From Flavobacterium sp. (GTDB taxonomy: Bacteria; Bacteroidota; Bacteroidia; Flavobacteriales; Flavobacteriaceae): DNA of 64,000 nt. Under the pieces are notes generated by a model. That model did not search any database. It worked only from the letters and a program-made list of their open reading frames with translations, and was not told the DNA's origin. This document shows, one piece after another, positions 52,416 through 61,502 of this stretch. A program made the translations under genes and the position numbers. Numbering within the stretch: position 1 is the stretch's first letter; each line of letters begins with the position of its first letter. Location: contig JAEUTY010000015.1 in assembly GCA_016787805.1 (NCBI GenBank), positions 17,434-81,433 on the forward strand. The letters are read 5' to 3'.

Positions 52416-53405
52416 TTACACCAATCCGTTCGCTACCAAATATTCAGCAATTTGAATAGTATTGGTTGCGGCTCCTTTTCTTAAATTATCTGAAACTATC
52501 CACATATTTAGGGAATTCGGTTGGCTTTCGTCGCGACGAATACGACCTACAAAAACATCGTCTTTTCCTTGGGCGAATAACGCCATTGGATACGTGAATG
52601 TGTCTAAATTGTCCTGTACAACAACTCCTGGTGTATGATGTAAAATATCGCGTACTTCACTTACATTGAAATCACGCTCAAACTCTACATTTACCGCTTC
52701 ACTGTGTCCGCCCACAACTGGAACTCTTACAGCAGTTGCTGTAACAGCGATGGTTTTGTCGTCTAAAATCTTTTGGGTTTCGCGTACCAATTTCATTTCT
52801 TCTTTGGTGTAGCCATTTTCTTCAAAACTATCACAGTGTGGAATAGCATTGCGGTGAATTTGGTATTTGTAAGCCATTTCACCTTGTACTCCAGCGTATT
52901 CATTTTCGAGTTGTTGTACCGCTTTTACTCCGGTTCCAGTGATGGATTGGTAGGTAGAAACTATGACTCTTTTGATTTTGTATTTTTTGTGTAATGGAGC
53001 AAGAACCATTACCATTTGAATCGTTGAACAATTGGCGTTGGGAATAATTTTGTCGTCTTTAGTCAATAAATTTGCATTGATTTCAGGAACGATTAGTTTT
53101 TTGGTAGGGTCCATGCGCCAAGCCGATGAATTATCGATAACCGTAGTTCCGACTTCGGCAAATTTGGGAGCCCAAGCCAATGAGGTTTCGCCACCAGCCG
53201 AAAACAAGGCAATATCAGGACGCATTTCGACTGCGGTTTGCAAACCTACCACAGTGTAATTGGTTCCTTTCCAATCAATTTGTTTTCCGACCGATTTTTC
53301 GGAAGCGACTGGAATTAATTCGGTTACGGGAAAATTTCGTTCGGCTAAAACTTGAAGCATTACTTCGCCAACCATTCCGGTTGCGCCCACTACAGCAACT
53401 TTCAT
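52416..53405 (-). CDS. asd: Aspartate-semialdehyde dehydrogenase
   Basis: The 329-residue enzyme reduces aspartyl phosphate to the semialdehyde, the branch point to lysine/diaminopimelate, threonine and methionine. Residues 1-20 hold the NADP motif MKVAVVGATGMVGEVML; the catalytic Cys126 is in IPNANCSTIQM and the active-site His is in VVGGHSEAVNVEF. The start is ATG 53405; the open extension to 53435 has no family match. Single gene, with the large repeat element C upstream of its promoter. Confidence 0.96.
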   Translation of the reverse strand: MKVAVVGATGMVGEVMLQVLAERNFPVTELIPVASEKSVGKQIDWKGTNYTVVGLQTAVEMRPDIALFSAGGETSLAWAPKFAEVGTTVIDNSSAWRMDPTKKLIVPEINANLLTKDDKIIPNANCSTIQMVMVLAPLHKKYKIKRVIVSTYQSITGTGVKAVQQLENEYAGVQGEMAYKYQIHRNAIPHCDSFEENGYTKEEMKLVRETQKILDDKTIAVTATAVRVPVVGGHSEAVNVEFERDFNVSEVRDILHHTPGVVVQDNLDTFTYPMALFAQGKDDVFVGRIRRDESQPNSLNMWIVSDNLRKGAATNTIQIAEYLVANGLV

Positions 53406-53466
53406 ATCAGTATATTTAAAATTTAGGAAGTACAAAAGTAGAGAGAAAATTGTTTGAAAAATAAAA

Positions 53467-53507
53467 ATTTTGAATATTCAACTTGGAATTTTGAATGTTG
53501 AATTTTT
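53467..53507. repeat. Short-word repeat tract upstream of asd
   Basis: Imperfect copies of a TTTTGAATATTCAACTTGGAA-like word (TTTTGAAT / TTGAATTTT) lie about 60 bases before the asd start. Confidence 0.6.
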
Positions 53508-53534
53508 TGACACCAAAAGTCCTTAAAAAAACGA

Positions 53535-53715
53535 TTGCCCTAGCCCAGATAGCAGTGGAAAGCCCGCAAGACTAAAAAGTAGTTTTTTGTTGACTTGCAA
53601 GAGCGACCAACGGAAGCTTTTGGAAGACTTACAAAAACACTTTGTAGGCTGAGGACTTGCAACGGATAGCTGGATGAGCTACTGATTGCTTCGTCGTTCC
53701 TCCTCGCAATGACTG
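53535..53715 (+). repeat. Dispersed hairpin repeat element, copy C, joined to a CATTGCGAG repeat
   Basis: The outer blocks CCCTAGCCCAGATAGCAGTGG (from 53538) and ATAGCTGGATGAGCTACT (to about 53683) match copies A and B. The central hairpin pairs GCAAG with CTTGC and TTTTTGT with ACAAAAA, and the apical loop AGC-GACCAACGGAA-GCT differs from copy A by one base although the stem sequence is different. It is followed by GATTGCTTCGTCG...CCTCGCAATGACTG, the second repeat type. This element and the tract at 53467-53507 fill the 386-base spacer between mscL and asd; I see no gene there. Confidence 0.82.
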
Positions 53716-53737
53716 GCTACTTTACTCTTAGAAACAG

Positions 53738-53765
53738 AAAAACCACCCGAGTCAACGAGTGGTTT
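53738..53765 (-). terminator. Terminator of mscL
   Basis: Read on the reverse strand, ACCACTCG and CGGGTGGT form an 8-bp stem with one G-T pair, followed by five T; it is 27 bases after the mscL stop. Confidence 0.75.
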
Positions 53766-53791
53766 AGTTAGAATATGTATGTAGCGGTTGG

Positions 53792-54169
53792 TTATTTTTT
53801 TAACAAATCGCGGATTTGAGTCAACAATTCTTCTTGAGTTGGACCTGCTGGTGCAGCTGGAGCTTCTTCTTCTTTTTTCTTCATGCTGTTCATGGCTTTT
53901 ACCAACATGAAAATTACAAATGCAATTACTATGAAGCTGATGACTGCGGCTAAGAATTTACCGTATAAAATTCCGCCATCCGTTTTTAGTTCGGCTAAAT
54001 TAGCCACTTTTGCAGCTTTTAACGCTGGATCTAATAATGCTGGCGTGATTACATCAGACACTAATGAATTAACAATGGCGCCAAAAGCAGCACCGATAAT
54101 TACTCCGACCGCTAGGTCCATTGCATTACCTTTTGCGATAAAATCTTTGAATTCGGACATCATTCCCAT
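53792..54169 (-). CDS. mscL: Large-conductance mechanosensitive channel
   Basis: The 125-residue protein opens a wide pore when membrane tension rises, protecting against osmotic shock. It has the MscL layout: an N-terminal amphipathic helix (MSEFKDFIAKGNAMD), the pore helix LAVGVIIGAAFGAIVNSLVSDVITP, a short periplasmic loop, a second helix (FLAAVISFIVIAFVIFMLVKAMN) and a Lys/Glu-rich cytoplasmic bundle ending in LLTQIRDLLKK. Length is normal. Single gene. Confidence 0.96.
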   Translation of the reverse strand: MGMMSEFKDFIAKGNAMDLAVGVIIGAAFGAIVNSLVSDVITPALLDPALKAAKVANLAELKTDGGILYGKFLAAVISFIVIAFVIFMLVKAMNSMKKKEEEAPAAPAGPTQEELLTQIRDLLKK

Positions 54170-54252
54170 GAGTTATAGTTTTAATTGGTTAATGACGCTA
54201 AATTAAATAAAAATTCAATACATTAACATAATTTTTGTAGAATTTAAACTAC

Positions 54253-54367
54253 TCTCTATAAAAATTCGTTTTACTCTTTGCGAAATACTAGTCATGATTT
54301 CGTAAGGAATCGTACCCAATTGTTGGGCAATAAGTTGCACTGAAGAATCTTTCAAAAGATGATGAAA
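54253..54367 (-). pseudogene. Broken duplicate of the 3' end of murF-alr
   Basis: About 115 bases match the 3' end of the murF-alr gene at 56656-56770 with roughly 85% identity, in the same orientation. The decoded remnant reads SSVQLIAQQLGTIPYEIMTS (then ISQRVKRIF), against PSVQLIAQQLETIPYEIMTS in the intact gene. Two one-base losses break the frame (near ATCATCTTTTG and in the A run before the stop). Of the eight changed codons I can align, six are synonymous. The remnant ends six bases from the stop of the LRR gene, so that gene lies between the remnant and the intact alr. Confidence 0.85.
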
Positions 54368-54371
54368 AGTT

Positions 54372-56606
54372 TTACTCTTTAATGAAGCAGCTATTAAAAA
54401 CCCCTTTGTTTGTGTTAACTTTTACAATATAACTTCCTGCTTGTAAGTTTGAAACGTCAACTTTCTCTTCTGGGTTAATAACCGTATGGATTTGCTGTCC
54501 TAAAAGATTATAAATCATTAAACTTTGGATTTCAATTGTCTGTTTGTAATTTATATTTAGAATATCTGTGACTGGATTTGGATAAATTGCAAAATAGTCA
54601 TCAAACTCATAAGTATCATTATTCAAAACCTGAAAAGTTGAAGTAGCTGTATTGGTTACAATCGGAAAGTTATAATCAAAATAGATACTAGCTGAATTAC
54701 TGATTGTATTACCAGCAACTAAAGTTGATTTTGTTTTAATTTTAAAAACCACATACCCATCATTATTGGCATCATCAAAAGGAAGATTGATGTTTTCAAA
54801 AATGAATTCTACTTTATTAGGATTAGTAATTCTTGCAACACAACTGTGTGATGCATCCGTAATTTGCAATGTTGTTAAATCAAATTTTGTGGTATCAATC
54901 ATATCTTTAACTACAACATTTTGTGCAAAAAATGTTCCTGTATTTTCAAAACGAATTTGATAGTGTACATATTCGCCAATCATATTAGTGTTTATGGTTG
55001 CTCCTTCCAAACATGTTTTATCATTCGGATCAGAAGAATTTACAACCGTTTGACACAATGAAAAAGCATTATCACCCAGAGTTTCATCTGTATTCAATCC
55101 ATTTACCACAACACTATAAATCAAAATATCCCCCGAATTTACAGCAGGTGTTTCCATTGGTGAGTTTAGATTAAATACCACTTCTATTTGACCTGTTTGA
55201 AATGGGGCAAGGCTACCAATGTTCCAATTAAGCACTCCCGATCCCTGAGATGCAGGGGTTATATCTGCAAAAACATAATCTAAGATGGCATCATTAAAAT
55301 TAAAAGCAATACTGACATTTTCAACCATGTTGCCCTTGTTTTTGATTTTTATTTTATAGGTCGCATTAAAACCCGGAATTGCCCAGCTAAAAGGAACCAC
55401 AACCACTTCCAAATCATGATGAACACCATTTGGAGTAATACAAAAATTTTGAGTAAAAGGACTTGTCGAAGAAGGAAAACTTATTGTTGCTGTGGTAGGA
55501 GAGACAGTAAAATAGTTTGGATTTTCTAATTGCGGTGTTATAATGTGTGTACCTTCCTGGACCGCAAAGGAATAATCGTCAAAACCATTAGAAATTATAC
55601 TCCCTTCAATAGTTGGGCTAAAAATATTAAACTTTAAATGAGGATAATCTGGTTCGGAAATATCACAACCGTTACCATCTACATCTATTTTTTTATTTCC
55701 TTGAATAGTATAAAAAGTACCTCCAGGAGTAAAACCACAATAACTGTTTACCTGACACTGAAACGAAGGATAGCCGAATTGACTTAGTTTTTGTTGAACA
55801 TAAGCTATATCTTCATCATCAGCGCAAATATATGATATATTTGTATTCAATGTAAATTGCAGTGAAGTCCAACTGACATTATTGTTTTTTATAAAAAGCG
55901 ATGTTATATTGTTCGAACTACAATTCAAACTTTGCAAATAACTTGAATCACTCACATCTAAAGTGTCTAAACCATTATTATTACATGTCAACAATTGCAA
56001 ATTAGTCAAGCCGTTTACATTTAAAGCATCTAAACTATTTGCCTCACAACGCAAATTTTGTAAACTCGTCAAGCCACTCACATTTATACTTTCCAATTGA
56101 TTATTAAAACAAACCAATTCCCGTAAATTAATCAAACCGCTTGCATTTAAACTTGTTAATGAATTATTATAACAAAGCAATCGTCGTAGATTGATCAAAC
56201 TACTCACATTTAAATTAGTTAAAACATTATGATTGCAAAACAAAAATTGCAAATTAATCAAACCACTCACATCTAAACTAGTTAATTGATTCGCATTACA
56301 AAATAATGTTTTTAGATTAGTAAAACCATCAACACCTATCAGGCTGGATATATTAGAAGTTCCAACATTCAAATAGGTTATCATATCTGCCTCACTCACC
56401 TGAATTTCTCCATCACCATTTGTATCAATCGAATTGTATGTTGACACAACACCAGTGGTAGCATTTGGTGTTGCTGTGGAAGCTATTTGATTAACCGAGC
56501 TTGCCAGTAACAACTTGGCTTTAAAATTGGCATCTGGTATATTGACAATTTGTGCGGAAATAATTGTCAATGATAATAAACTTAACAGAGTAAAAAACTT
56601 TTTCAT
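54372..56606 (-). CDS. Leucine-rich-repeat surface protein with T9SS sorting tail
   Basis: The 744-residue protein has a signal peptide (MKKFFTLLSLLSLTIISAQ), an EF-hand/dockerin-like calcium loop SIDTNGDGEIQVSEAD (about 58-73), about nine 21-residue leucine-rich repeats of the internalin type (LTSLDVSGLINLQFLFCNHN, repeated to about 250), a beta-sandwich region (about 290-500), a DUF7619-like repeat domain (SSDPNDKTCLEGATI...YVHYQIRFENTGTFFAQNVVVKD), and a type A sorting tail ending in NSCFIKE. It is a cargo of the type IX system and likely an adhesin or ligand binder. It is flanked by the intact alr end and its broken copy, so it appears to have been inserted. Confidence 0.9.
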   Translation of the reverse strand: MKKFFTLLSLLSLTIISAQIVNIPDANFKAKLLLASSVNQIASTATPNATTGVVSTYNSIDTNGDGEIQVSEADMITYLNVGTSNISSLIGVDGFTNLKTLFCNANQLTSLDVSGLINLQFLFCNHNVLTNLNVSSLINLRRLLCYNNSLTSLNASGLINLRELVCFNNQLESINVSGLTSLQNLRCEANSLDALNVNGLTNLQLLTCNNNGLDTLDVSDSSYLQSLNCSSNNITSLFIKNNNVSWTSLQFTLNTNISYICADDEDIAYVQQKLSQFGYPSFQCQVNSYCGFTPGGTFYTIQGNKKIDVDGNGCDISEPDYPHLKFNIFSPTIEGSIISNGFDDYSFAVQEGTHIITPQLENPNYFTVSPTTATISFPSSTSPFTQNFCITPNGVHHDLEVVVVPFSWAIPGFNATYKIKIKNKGNMVENVSIAFNFNDAILDYVFADITPASQGSGVLNWNIGSLAPFQTGQIEVVFNLNSPMETPAVNSGDILIYSVVVNGLNTDETLGDNAFSLCQTVVNSSDPNDKTCLEGATINTNMIGEYVHYQIRFENTGTFFAQNVVVKDMIDTTKFDLTTLQITDASHSCVARITNPNKVEFIFENINLPFDDANNDGYVVFKIKTKSTLVAGNTISNSASIYFDYNFPIVTNTATSTFQVLNNDTYEFDDYFAIYPNPVTDILNINYKQTIEIQSLMIYNLLGQQIHTVINPEEKVDVSNLQAGSYIVKVNTNKGVFNSCFIKE

Positions 56607-56653
56607 ACACTATAAATATTTGAAAGCCAAAGGTAAATATTTTTTAAAGAAAA

Positions 56654-59098
56654 TTATTCTCTATAAAAAATTCGTTTTACTCTTTGCGAAATACTGGTCA
56701 TAATTTCGTACGGAATGGTTTCTAATTGTTGGGCAATAAGTTGCACCGAAGGATCTTTTCCGAAGATGATGACTTCGTTTCCTTCTTTGCAATCAATATC
56801 GGTTACATCAACCATGAGCATGTCCATACAAACACTTCCAACGATGTGAGCTTTTTTGTTTTTTATTGTAACATAACCCACCCCATTGCCCAAATGACGC
56901 GAAATTCCATCGGCATAACCAATAGGAATTGTGGCAATTTTAGTAGTTTTAGTTGCGATAAAACGACGGCTGTAGCCAACACTCTCGCCTGCTTCAATGG
57001 TACGAATTTGTGAAATAATCGATTTGAGCGTACCTACGTTTTCAAGGTATTTTTGCTCTTCTTCATCATTGGAAACTCCGTACAAACCAATGCCCAATCG
57101 CACCATATCGTATTGTGCTTGTGGAAAATTGGAAATCCCCGAAGAGTTTAAAATATGACGAATCGGTTTGATGTTGAGTTCGGTCATCAATTGCATTGAT
57201 AGTTGGTCGAACAATTTGATTTGCGATAAGGTAAAGTCGATATGTTGCATATCGTCGCTTGCCGCCAAATGCGAGAGAATACTTTTGACTTGAACGGTTT
57301 TATTGTCTTTGAGTTTGGCAATTAACTCCGTTATATTTTCTTCTTCAAATCCCAAACGGTGCATTCCTGTATCAATTTTAATGTGGATTGGGAAGTTTTT
57401 GAGTTTTTTTTGTTCGGCCAATTTCAGAAAAGCATTCAACCCTTTAATGGAATAAATTTCGGGTTCCAAATGGTATTGAATCATCGCCGCAAAACTCGTG
57501 CTTTCTGGATTTAACACCATTATTGGTAATTCAATTCCAGCATTTTTGAGCGCAATTCCTTCATCGGCAAAAGCCACACCCAAATAATCTACTTTGTGAT
57601 GCGAGAGTAATTTGGCTATTTCATAACCACCATTACCATAACCAAATGCCTTAACCATCACCATCATTTTGGTGGCTGGTTTGAGTCGCGATTTATAGTA
57701 ATTTAAGTTATGACTAATGGCGTTGAGATTGATTTCGAGAACCGTTTCGTGATTTTTTTCCTCTAATAAAGAAACGATTTCCTCAAAATGAAAATGACGT
57801 GCGCCTTTGATTAATATGGTTTCGTTTTCAAATGGAATTTTATCTATTTCGTTAATAAAATGATTGGTTGAAGGAAAGGCCAAGCAATTCGGAAACTTAT
57901 TCTTAAAGCTCGAAATCGTCTCACCAATAGCAATCACACGATTGATTTTATTGGAAATAATCAATTGAGATACTTTTGAATACAATTCTTCGGTAATCAA
58001 TCCGCTTTGAAAAATATCGGAAAGAAGTAAGGTTTTCTTTTTGTATTGTTTTTGACTTTCTAAAAAATCGAGTGCAATTTTGAGCGACTGAAAATCAGAA
58101 CTATAACTATCGTCTATCAACATCGTATTGTTGATGCCATTTTTAACTTTCAAACGCATTTCTACCGGATACAACAATGCCATTCGATCTTGAATCGTAT
58201 TTTGTTCGTAGCCTAAATACAGCATCACCATCAAACATTGAATTGCATTTTCAACCGATGCTTGATCTTGAAACGGAATGACGATTTTGAAACACAATTT
58301 ATCGTACGTAATTTTCAACTCTGTTTGATCACCATTTTCTTTCGCGATGATAAAAACGTCGGCTTTACCATCATCGGAACTCCACGTAAACGTCTTGATT
58401 TTTGGATTCAAGAACGCTTCTATCGTGCGATTTTTATTCATAATCAACACATTGACAGAAGTAAAAAGCTTCAATTTTTCTTTGATTTTTTCGCCTGCAT
58501 CGTGAAAGCCCTCGTCGTGCGCCGAACCAATATTGGATAAAACTCCGATGGTGGGTTGAATGATTTTTTGGAGGTTTTCCATTTCGCCCACTGTTGAAAT
58601 TCCAGCTTCGAAAATGCCGAGATTGTGTTTTTCATTGATGCCCAAAACCGAAAGCGGAACACCAACTTGCGAATTGTAACTTTTGGGCGAGCGAATAATA
58701 TTGTAATCTGGACTCAGTAAAAAATTCAACCATTCTTTGATGATGGTTTTTCCATTGCTTCCTGTAATTCCGATAATTGGAAAGTCGAAATCACTACGGT
58801 ACGAAGCAGCGTATGTTTGTAGTGCTTCTAAGGTATTTTCAACAACCAAAAAATTAGCTTTTCCTGTGAGATTTTCTGGAATGTGATTGACTACAAAATT
58901 AAAAACACCAATTTCAATGAGTTGCTCAATGTAGTGATGACCATCGTGATTGGGTCCAACAATGGCAAAAAACAAAGTGCTTTCGCTGTTTTGCAACGAA
59001 CGACTATCGATGGATATATTGTCGATAATAGCAATAGCATTAGCGCCATTGAAATGCGCTTTGATGATGGGAGTGATATTTCGGATGGATACCGTCAC
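56654..59098 (-). CDS. MurF-Alr fusion: UDP-MurNAc-tripeptide D-Ala-D-Ala ligase / alanine racemase
   Basis: The 814-residue protein joins two cell wall enzymes. Residues 1-450 are MurF-like, with the ATP-binding GITGSNGKT at 110-118, EAGISTVGEM and GSAHDEGFHD. Residues 455-814 are a fold type III alanine racemase with the PLP Lys483 in VMVKAFGYGNGG, the IDTGMHRLGFE motif near 594-604, and the C-terminal GSVCMDMLMVDVTD with the catalytic-tyrosine region upstream (GESVGYSRRF). The racemase makes D-alanine, which the ligase half adds as dipeptide. The fusion is usual in Bacteroidetes. The 3' end is duplicated at 54253-54367. Confidence 0.95.
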   Translation of the reverse strand: MTVSIRNITPIIKAHFNGANAIAIIDNISIDSRSLQNSESTLFFAIVGPNHDGHHYIEQLIEIGVFNFVVNHIPENLTGKANFLVVENTLEALQTYAASYRSDFDFPIIGITGSNGKTIIKEWLNFLLSPDYNIIRSPKSYNSQVGVPLSVLGINEKHNLGIFEAGISTVGEMENLQKIIQPTIGVLSNIGSAHDEGFHDAGEKIKEKLKLFTSVNVLIMNKNRTIEAFLNPKIKTFTWSSDDGKADVFIIAKENGDQTELKITYDKLCFKIVIPFQDQASVENAIQCLMVMLYLGYEQNTIQDRMALLYPVEMRLKVKNGINNTMLIDDSYSSDFQSLKIALDFLESQKQYKKKTLLLSDIFQSGLITEELYSKVSQLIISNKINRVIAIGETISSFKNKFPNCLAFPSTNHFINEIDKIPFENETILIKGARHFHFEEIVSLLEEKNHETVLEINLNAISHNLNYYKSRLKPATKMMVMVKAFGYGNGGYEIAKLLSHHKVDYLGVAFADEGIALKNAGIELPIMVLNPESTSFAAMIQYHLEPEIYSIKGLNAFLKLAEQKKLKNFPIHIKIDTGMHRLGFEEENITELIAKLKDNKTVQVKSILSHLAASDDMQHIDFTLSQIKLFDQLSMQLMTELNIKPIRHILNSSGISNFPQAQYDMVRLGIGLYGVSNDEEEQKYLENVGTLKSIISQIRTIEAGESVGYSRRFIATKTTKIATIPIGYADGISRHLGNGVGYVTIKNKKAHIVGSVCMDMLMVDVTDIDCKEGNEVIIFGKDPSVQLIAQQLETIPYEIMTSISQRVKRIFYRE

Positions 59099-59104
59099 TA
59101 GCGA

Positions 59105-59731
59105 CTATTTTTGGTTGTCTTCAGAGACGTTTTCAGGATCGTTTACAATCATATTTTCGCGCATGGCCTTGAAATAAGCTGCACGACTCAACGGTTCGTA
59201 TTCTTCCGTTTCACCTAACAAAACTAAATTATCGTTGTCGGCTTTTCGGAAACTGTAATGTGCTAAATTACCAGTTCGGGTGCAAACAGCATGCACTTTG
59301 GTCACGTATTCGGCAGTTGCCATGAGCGCGGGCATTGGTCCGAATGGGTTCCCTTTAAAATCCATATCCAAACCAGCAACGATTACACGAATGCCAGAGT
59401 TGGCCAAATCGTTACAAATTTTTACAATTTCGTCATCAAAAAACTGTGCTTCATCAATTCCAACTACATCACAACCTTGAGCCAAAATAGCAATGTTGGC
59501 TGCTGCTGGAACAGGTGTAGAACGGATTTCATTTTTGTTGTGAGAAACCACCATTTCCTCGTCGTAACGTGTATCAATAGCAGGCTTGAAAATCTCTACT
59601 TTCTGTTTGGCGAACTGTGCTCTTTTTAATCTTCGGATGAGTTCTTCGGTTTTTCCAGAGAACATCGAACCACAGATGACTTCGATCCAACCAAACTGTT
59701 CTTTATGATTTACTGTATTTTCGAGAAACAT
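59105..59731 (-). CDS. tdk: Thymidine kinase (type II), zinc site reduced
   Basis: The 208-residue enzyme phosphorylates thymidine for salvage. P-loop GSMFSGKT is at 21-28, the Mg/catalytic DEAQFF at 93-98 (Glu94), and the lasso [15 protein letters not shown] near the end. In most type II kinases two CxxC/CxxH pairs bind zinc in the lasso; here only the Cys of AVCTRTG remains and the others are Thr, Ser or Ala, as seen in other flavobacterial sequences. It lies 6 bases upstream of murF-alr on the same strand. Confidence 0.95.
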   Translation of the reverse strand: MFLENTVNHKEQFGWIEVICGSMFSGKTEELIRRLKRAQFAKQKVEIFKPAIDTRYDEEMVVSHNKNEIRSTPVPAAANIAILAQGCDVVGIDEAQFFDDEIVKICNDLANSGIRVIVAGLDMDFKGNPFGPMPALMATAEYVTKVHAVCTRTGNLAHYSFRKADNDNLVLLGETEEYEPLSRAAYFKAMRENMIVNDPENVSEDNQK

Positions 59732-59832
59732 TTTGTATTTTTCACGTATTAATTTGAATACTTTTTATTACTTTGTAACGCAAACAAAAATATTAAATTT
59801 ACTCAAGCAACTCATCATAATTCTTTAAACTT

Positions 59833-60762
59833 ATGAAAAAAAGATTGGAAGCCGAATTACTCAGCATTGCCCACCGAATTTTGAAATTGAAAAACAAATC
59901 GGAAGTCGACCAATTGTATCATGAAACACAAAAACTGTACGAAGCGTTGACCGTTTTAAAATTTTATAGCGATAATTATGAGCAGGTTAAATCGGAAATT
60001 GCAGTTGATGATTTGGAAGAAAAACTGAGTGCTTCGCTTGAAATAAAAACACCAGAAACACCAATCGTTGTAGCTGAACCTATTGCTATAGAAGAACCAA
60101 AAGAAGAAGTAATAGCCGAAACTAAGGAAGAAGTTGTTGAGGAAGAAGTTGTTTCTGAAGCAACATCAGAAGAAGAAACCATTGTTGTTGGTGAAATCAC
60201 ATTGGAAGAAGAGGAAGAAATTGAAGAAGTTGGAGAACAACCTGAAGAGGAAACAGAAGTAAAAAGCGACATTGATTTTGCTGCTATGTTTGAATTGGCT
60301 GCTGAAAGTCCGAATGAAATTGAAGATGAAAAACCAGTTGTAGAAGAAGTAAAAGCCGAAACCAAGCAAATTTCGTTTGAAGAATTGTTGGGCGAAAATT
60401 ATAACGAGCCTGTTTTTGTAAAACCAAATGACATTACAAAACCCATTTCCAAAAAGGAAAAAATAGAAGAAAAAAGCGACGTTATAGTAGATCGCGAAGA
60501 AGGAAAACCGCTTTCATTGAACGACAAGCTATCCAAAACCATCAACATTGGTTTGAACGACCGCATGGGATTTGTAAAATTTTTATTTGGCGACAGCACT
60601 GAAGATTACAACCGCGTTTTATCGCAATTGAACACGTTTAGTACTTTCGAAGAAGCCAAAGATTTTATCGAAGAAATCATCAAGCCTGATTACAACAATT
60701 GGGAAGGCGCTGACGAATTTGCCGAACGATTTATTGGACTTGTAGAGAAGAAATTTTTATAA
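59833..60762 (+). CDS. Acidic hypothetical protein
   Basis: The 309-residue protein has no signal peptide. Residues 1-60 are helical (MKKRLEAELLSIAHRILKLK ... LYEALTVLKFYSDNYEQVK). Residues 70-215 are a low-complexity stretch rich in Glu and Val (EEEVVSEATSEEETIVV...), and residues 215-309 form a compact helical domain (INIGLNDRMGFVKFLFGDSTEDYNRVLSQLNTF...WEGADEFAERFIGLVEKKFL). The outer parts look conserved and the middle looks like a linker. I know this shape from flavobacterial genomes but no function. The gene ends in its own terminator. Confidence 0.75.
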   Translation: MKKRLEAELLSIAHRILKLKNKSEVDQLYHETQKLYEALTVLKFYSDNYEQVKSEIAVDDLEEKLSASLEIKTPETPIVVAEPIAIEEPKEEVIAETKEEVVEEEVVSEATSEEETIVVGEITLEEEEEIEEVGEQPEEETEVKSDIDFAAMFELAAESPNEIEDEKPVVEEVKAETKQISFEELLGENYNEPVFVKPNDITKPISKKEKIEEKSDVIVDREEGKPLSLNDKLSKTINIGLNDRMGFVKFLFGDSTEDYNRVLSQLNTFSTFEEAKDFIEEIIKPDYNNWEGADEFAERFIGLVEKKFL

Positions 60763-60770
60763 CCATTTTT

Positions 60771-60814
60771 AAACACAGAGATTCGCTTTTTGCACTATAA
60801 AATCTGTGTTTTTT
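60771..60814 (+). terminator. Terminator after the acidic protein gene
   Basis: AAACACAGA (60771-60779) and TCTGTGTTT (60803-60811) form a 9-bp stem with a 23-base loop and a T run. The right part, ATCTGTGTT...TGTGTC, also belongs to a CTGTG short-word repeat that recurs at 61618-61648. Confidence 0.6.
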
Positions 60815-60824
60815 GTGTCTTTTT

Positions 60825-61496
60825 ATGTCAAAATTATATATAGTCCCTACGCCCATTGGCAATCTCGACGACATGACTTTTAGAGCGATCACTGTTTTGA
60901 AAGAAGCCGATTTGATTTTGGCCGAAGACACGCGCACTAGTGGTAAATTATTGAAACATTTTGATATTACCACGCACATGCACAGCCATCACATGCATAA
61001 CGAGCACAAAACGGTTGAAAATATTATTGCACGATTAAAAAGTGGCGAAACCATAGCACTAATTTCGGATGCAGGAACACCAGCGATTTCCGATCCTGGA
61101 TTTTTACTCACCCGTGCTTGTGTAGAAAACAACATCGAAGTGGATTGTTTGCCTGGCGCAACGGCTTTTGTTCCAGCTTTGGTGAATAGCGGTTTACCCA
61201 ACGATCGCTTTGTATTTGAAGGTTTTTTGCCTGAAAAAAAAGGACGACAAACACGTTATTTGGCTTTAACAGAAGAAACTCGCACCATGATTTTTTATGT
61301 TTCACCACACAAGTTAGTCAAAACGTTAGCCGAATTTGTACAGTATTTTGGAGCAGAACGACAAATCTCGATTTCCAGAGAATTGAGCAAATTGCACGAA
61401 GAAACCATCCGCGGAACGGCGCAAGAAGTACTAAAACATTTTGAAACCAAAGCGCCGAAAGGTGAAATTGTGGCTGTGGTTGGTGGGAAGAAATAG
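60825..61496 (+). CDS. rsmI: 16S rRNA (cytidine-1402 2'-O)-methyltransferase RsmI
   Basis: The 223-residue enzyme methylates C1402 in the ribosomal P site. Motifs: LYIVPTPIGNLDDMT at the start, LAEDTRTSGKLLKH, ALISDAGTPAISDPG (SAM binding) and LPGATAFVPALVNSGLPNDRFVFEGFLP. It belongs to the tetrapyrrole methylase fold. Start ATG 60825; four more codons upstream are open but do not match the family. Confidence 0.95.
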   Translation: MSKLYIVPTPIGNLDDMTFRAITVLKEADLILAEDTRTSGKLLKHFDITTHMHSHHMHNEHKTVENIIARLKSGETIALISDAGTPAISDPGFLLTRACVENNIEVDCLPGATAFVPALVNSGLPNDRFVFEGFLPEKKGRQTRYLALTEETRTMIFYVSPHKLVKTLAEFVQYFGAERQISISRELSKLHEETIRGTAQEVLKHFETKAPKGEIVAVVGGKK

Positions 61497-61502
61497 GTTT
61501 TT

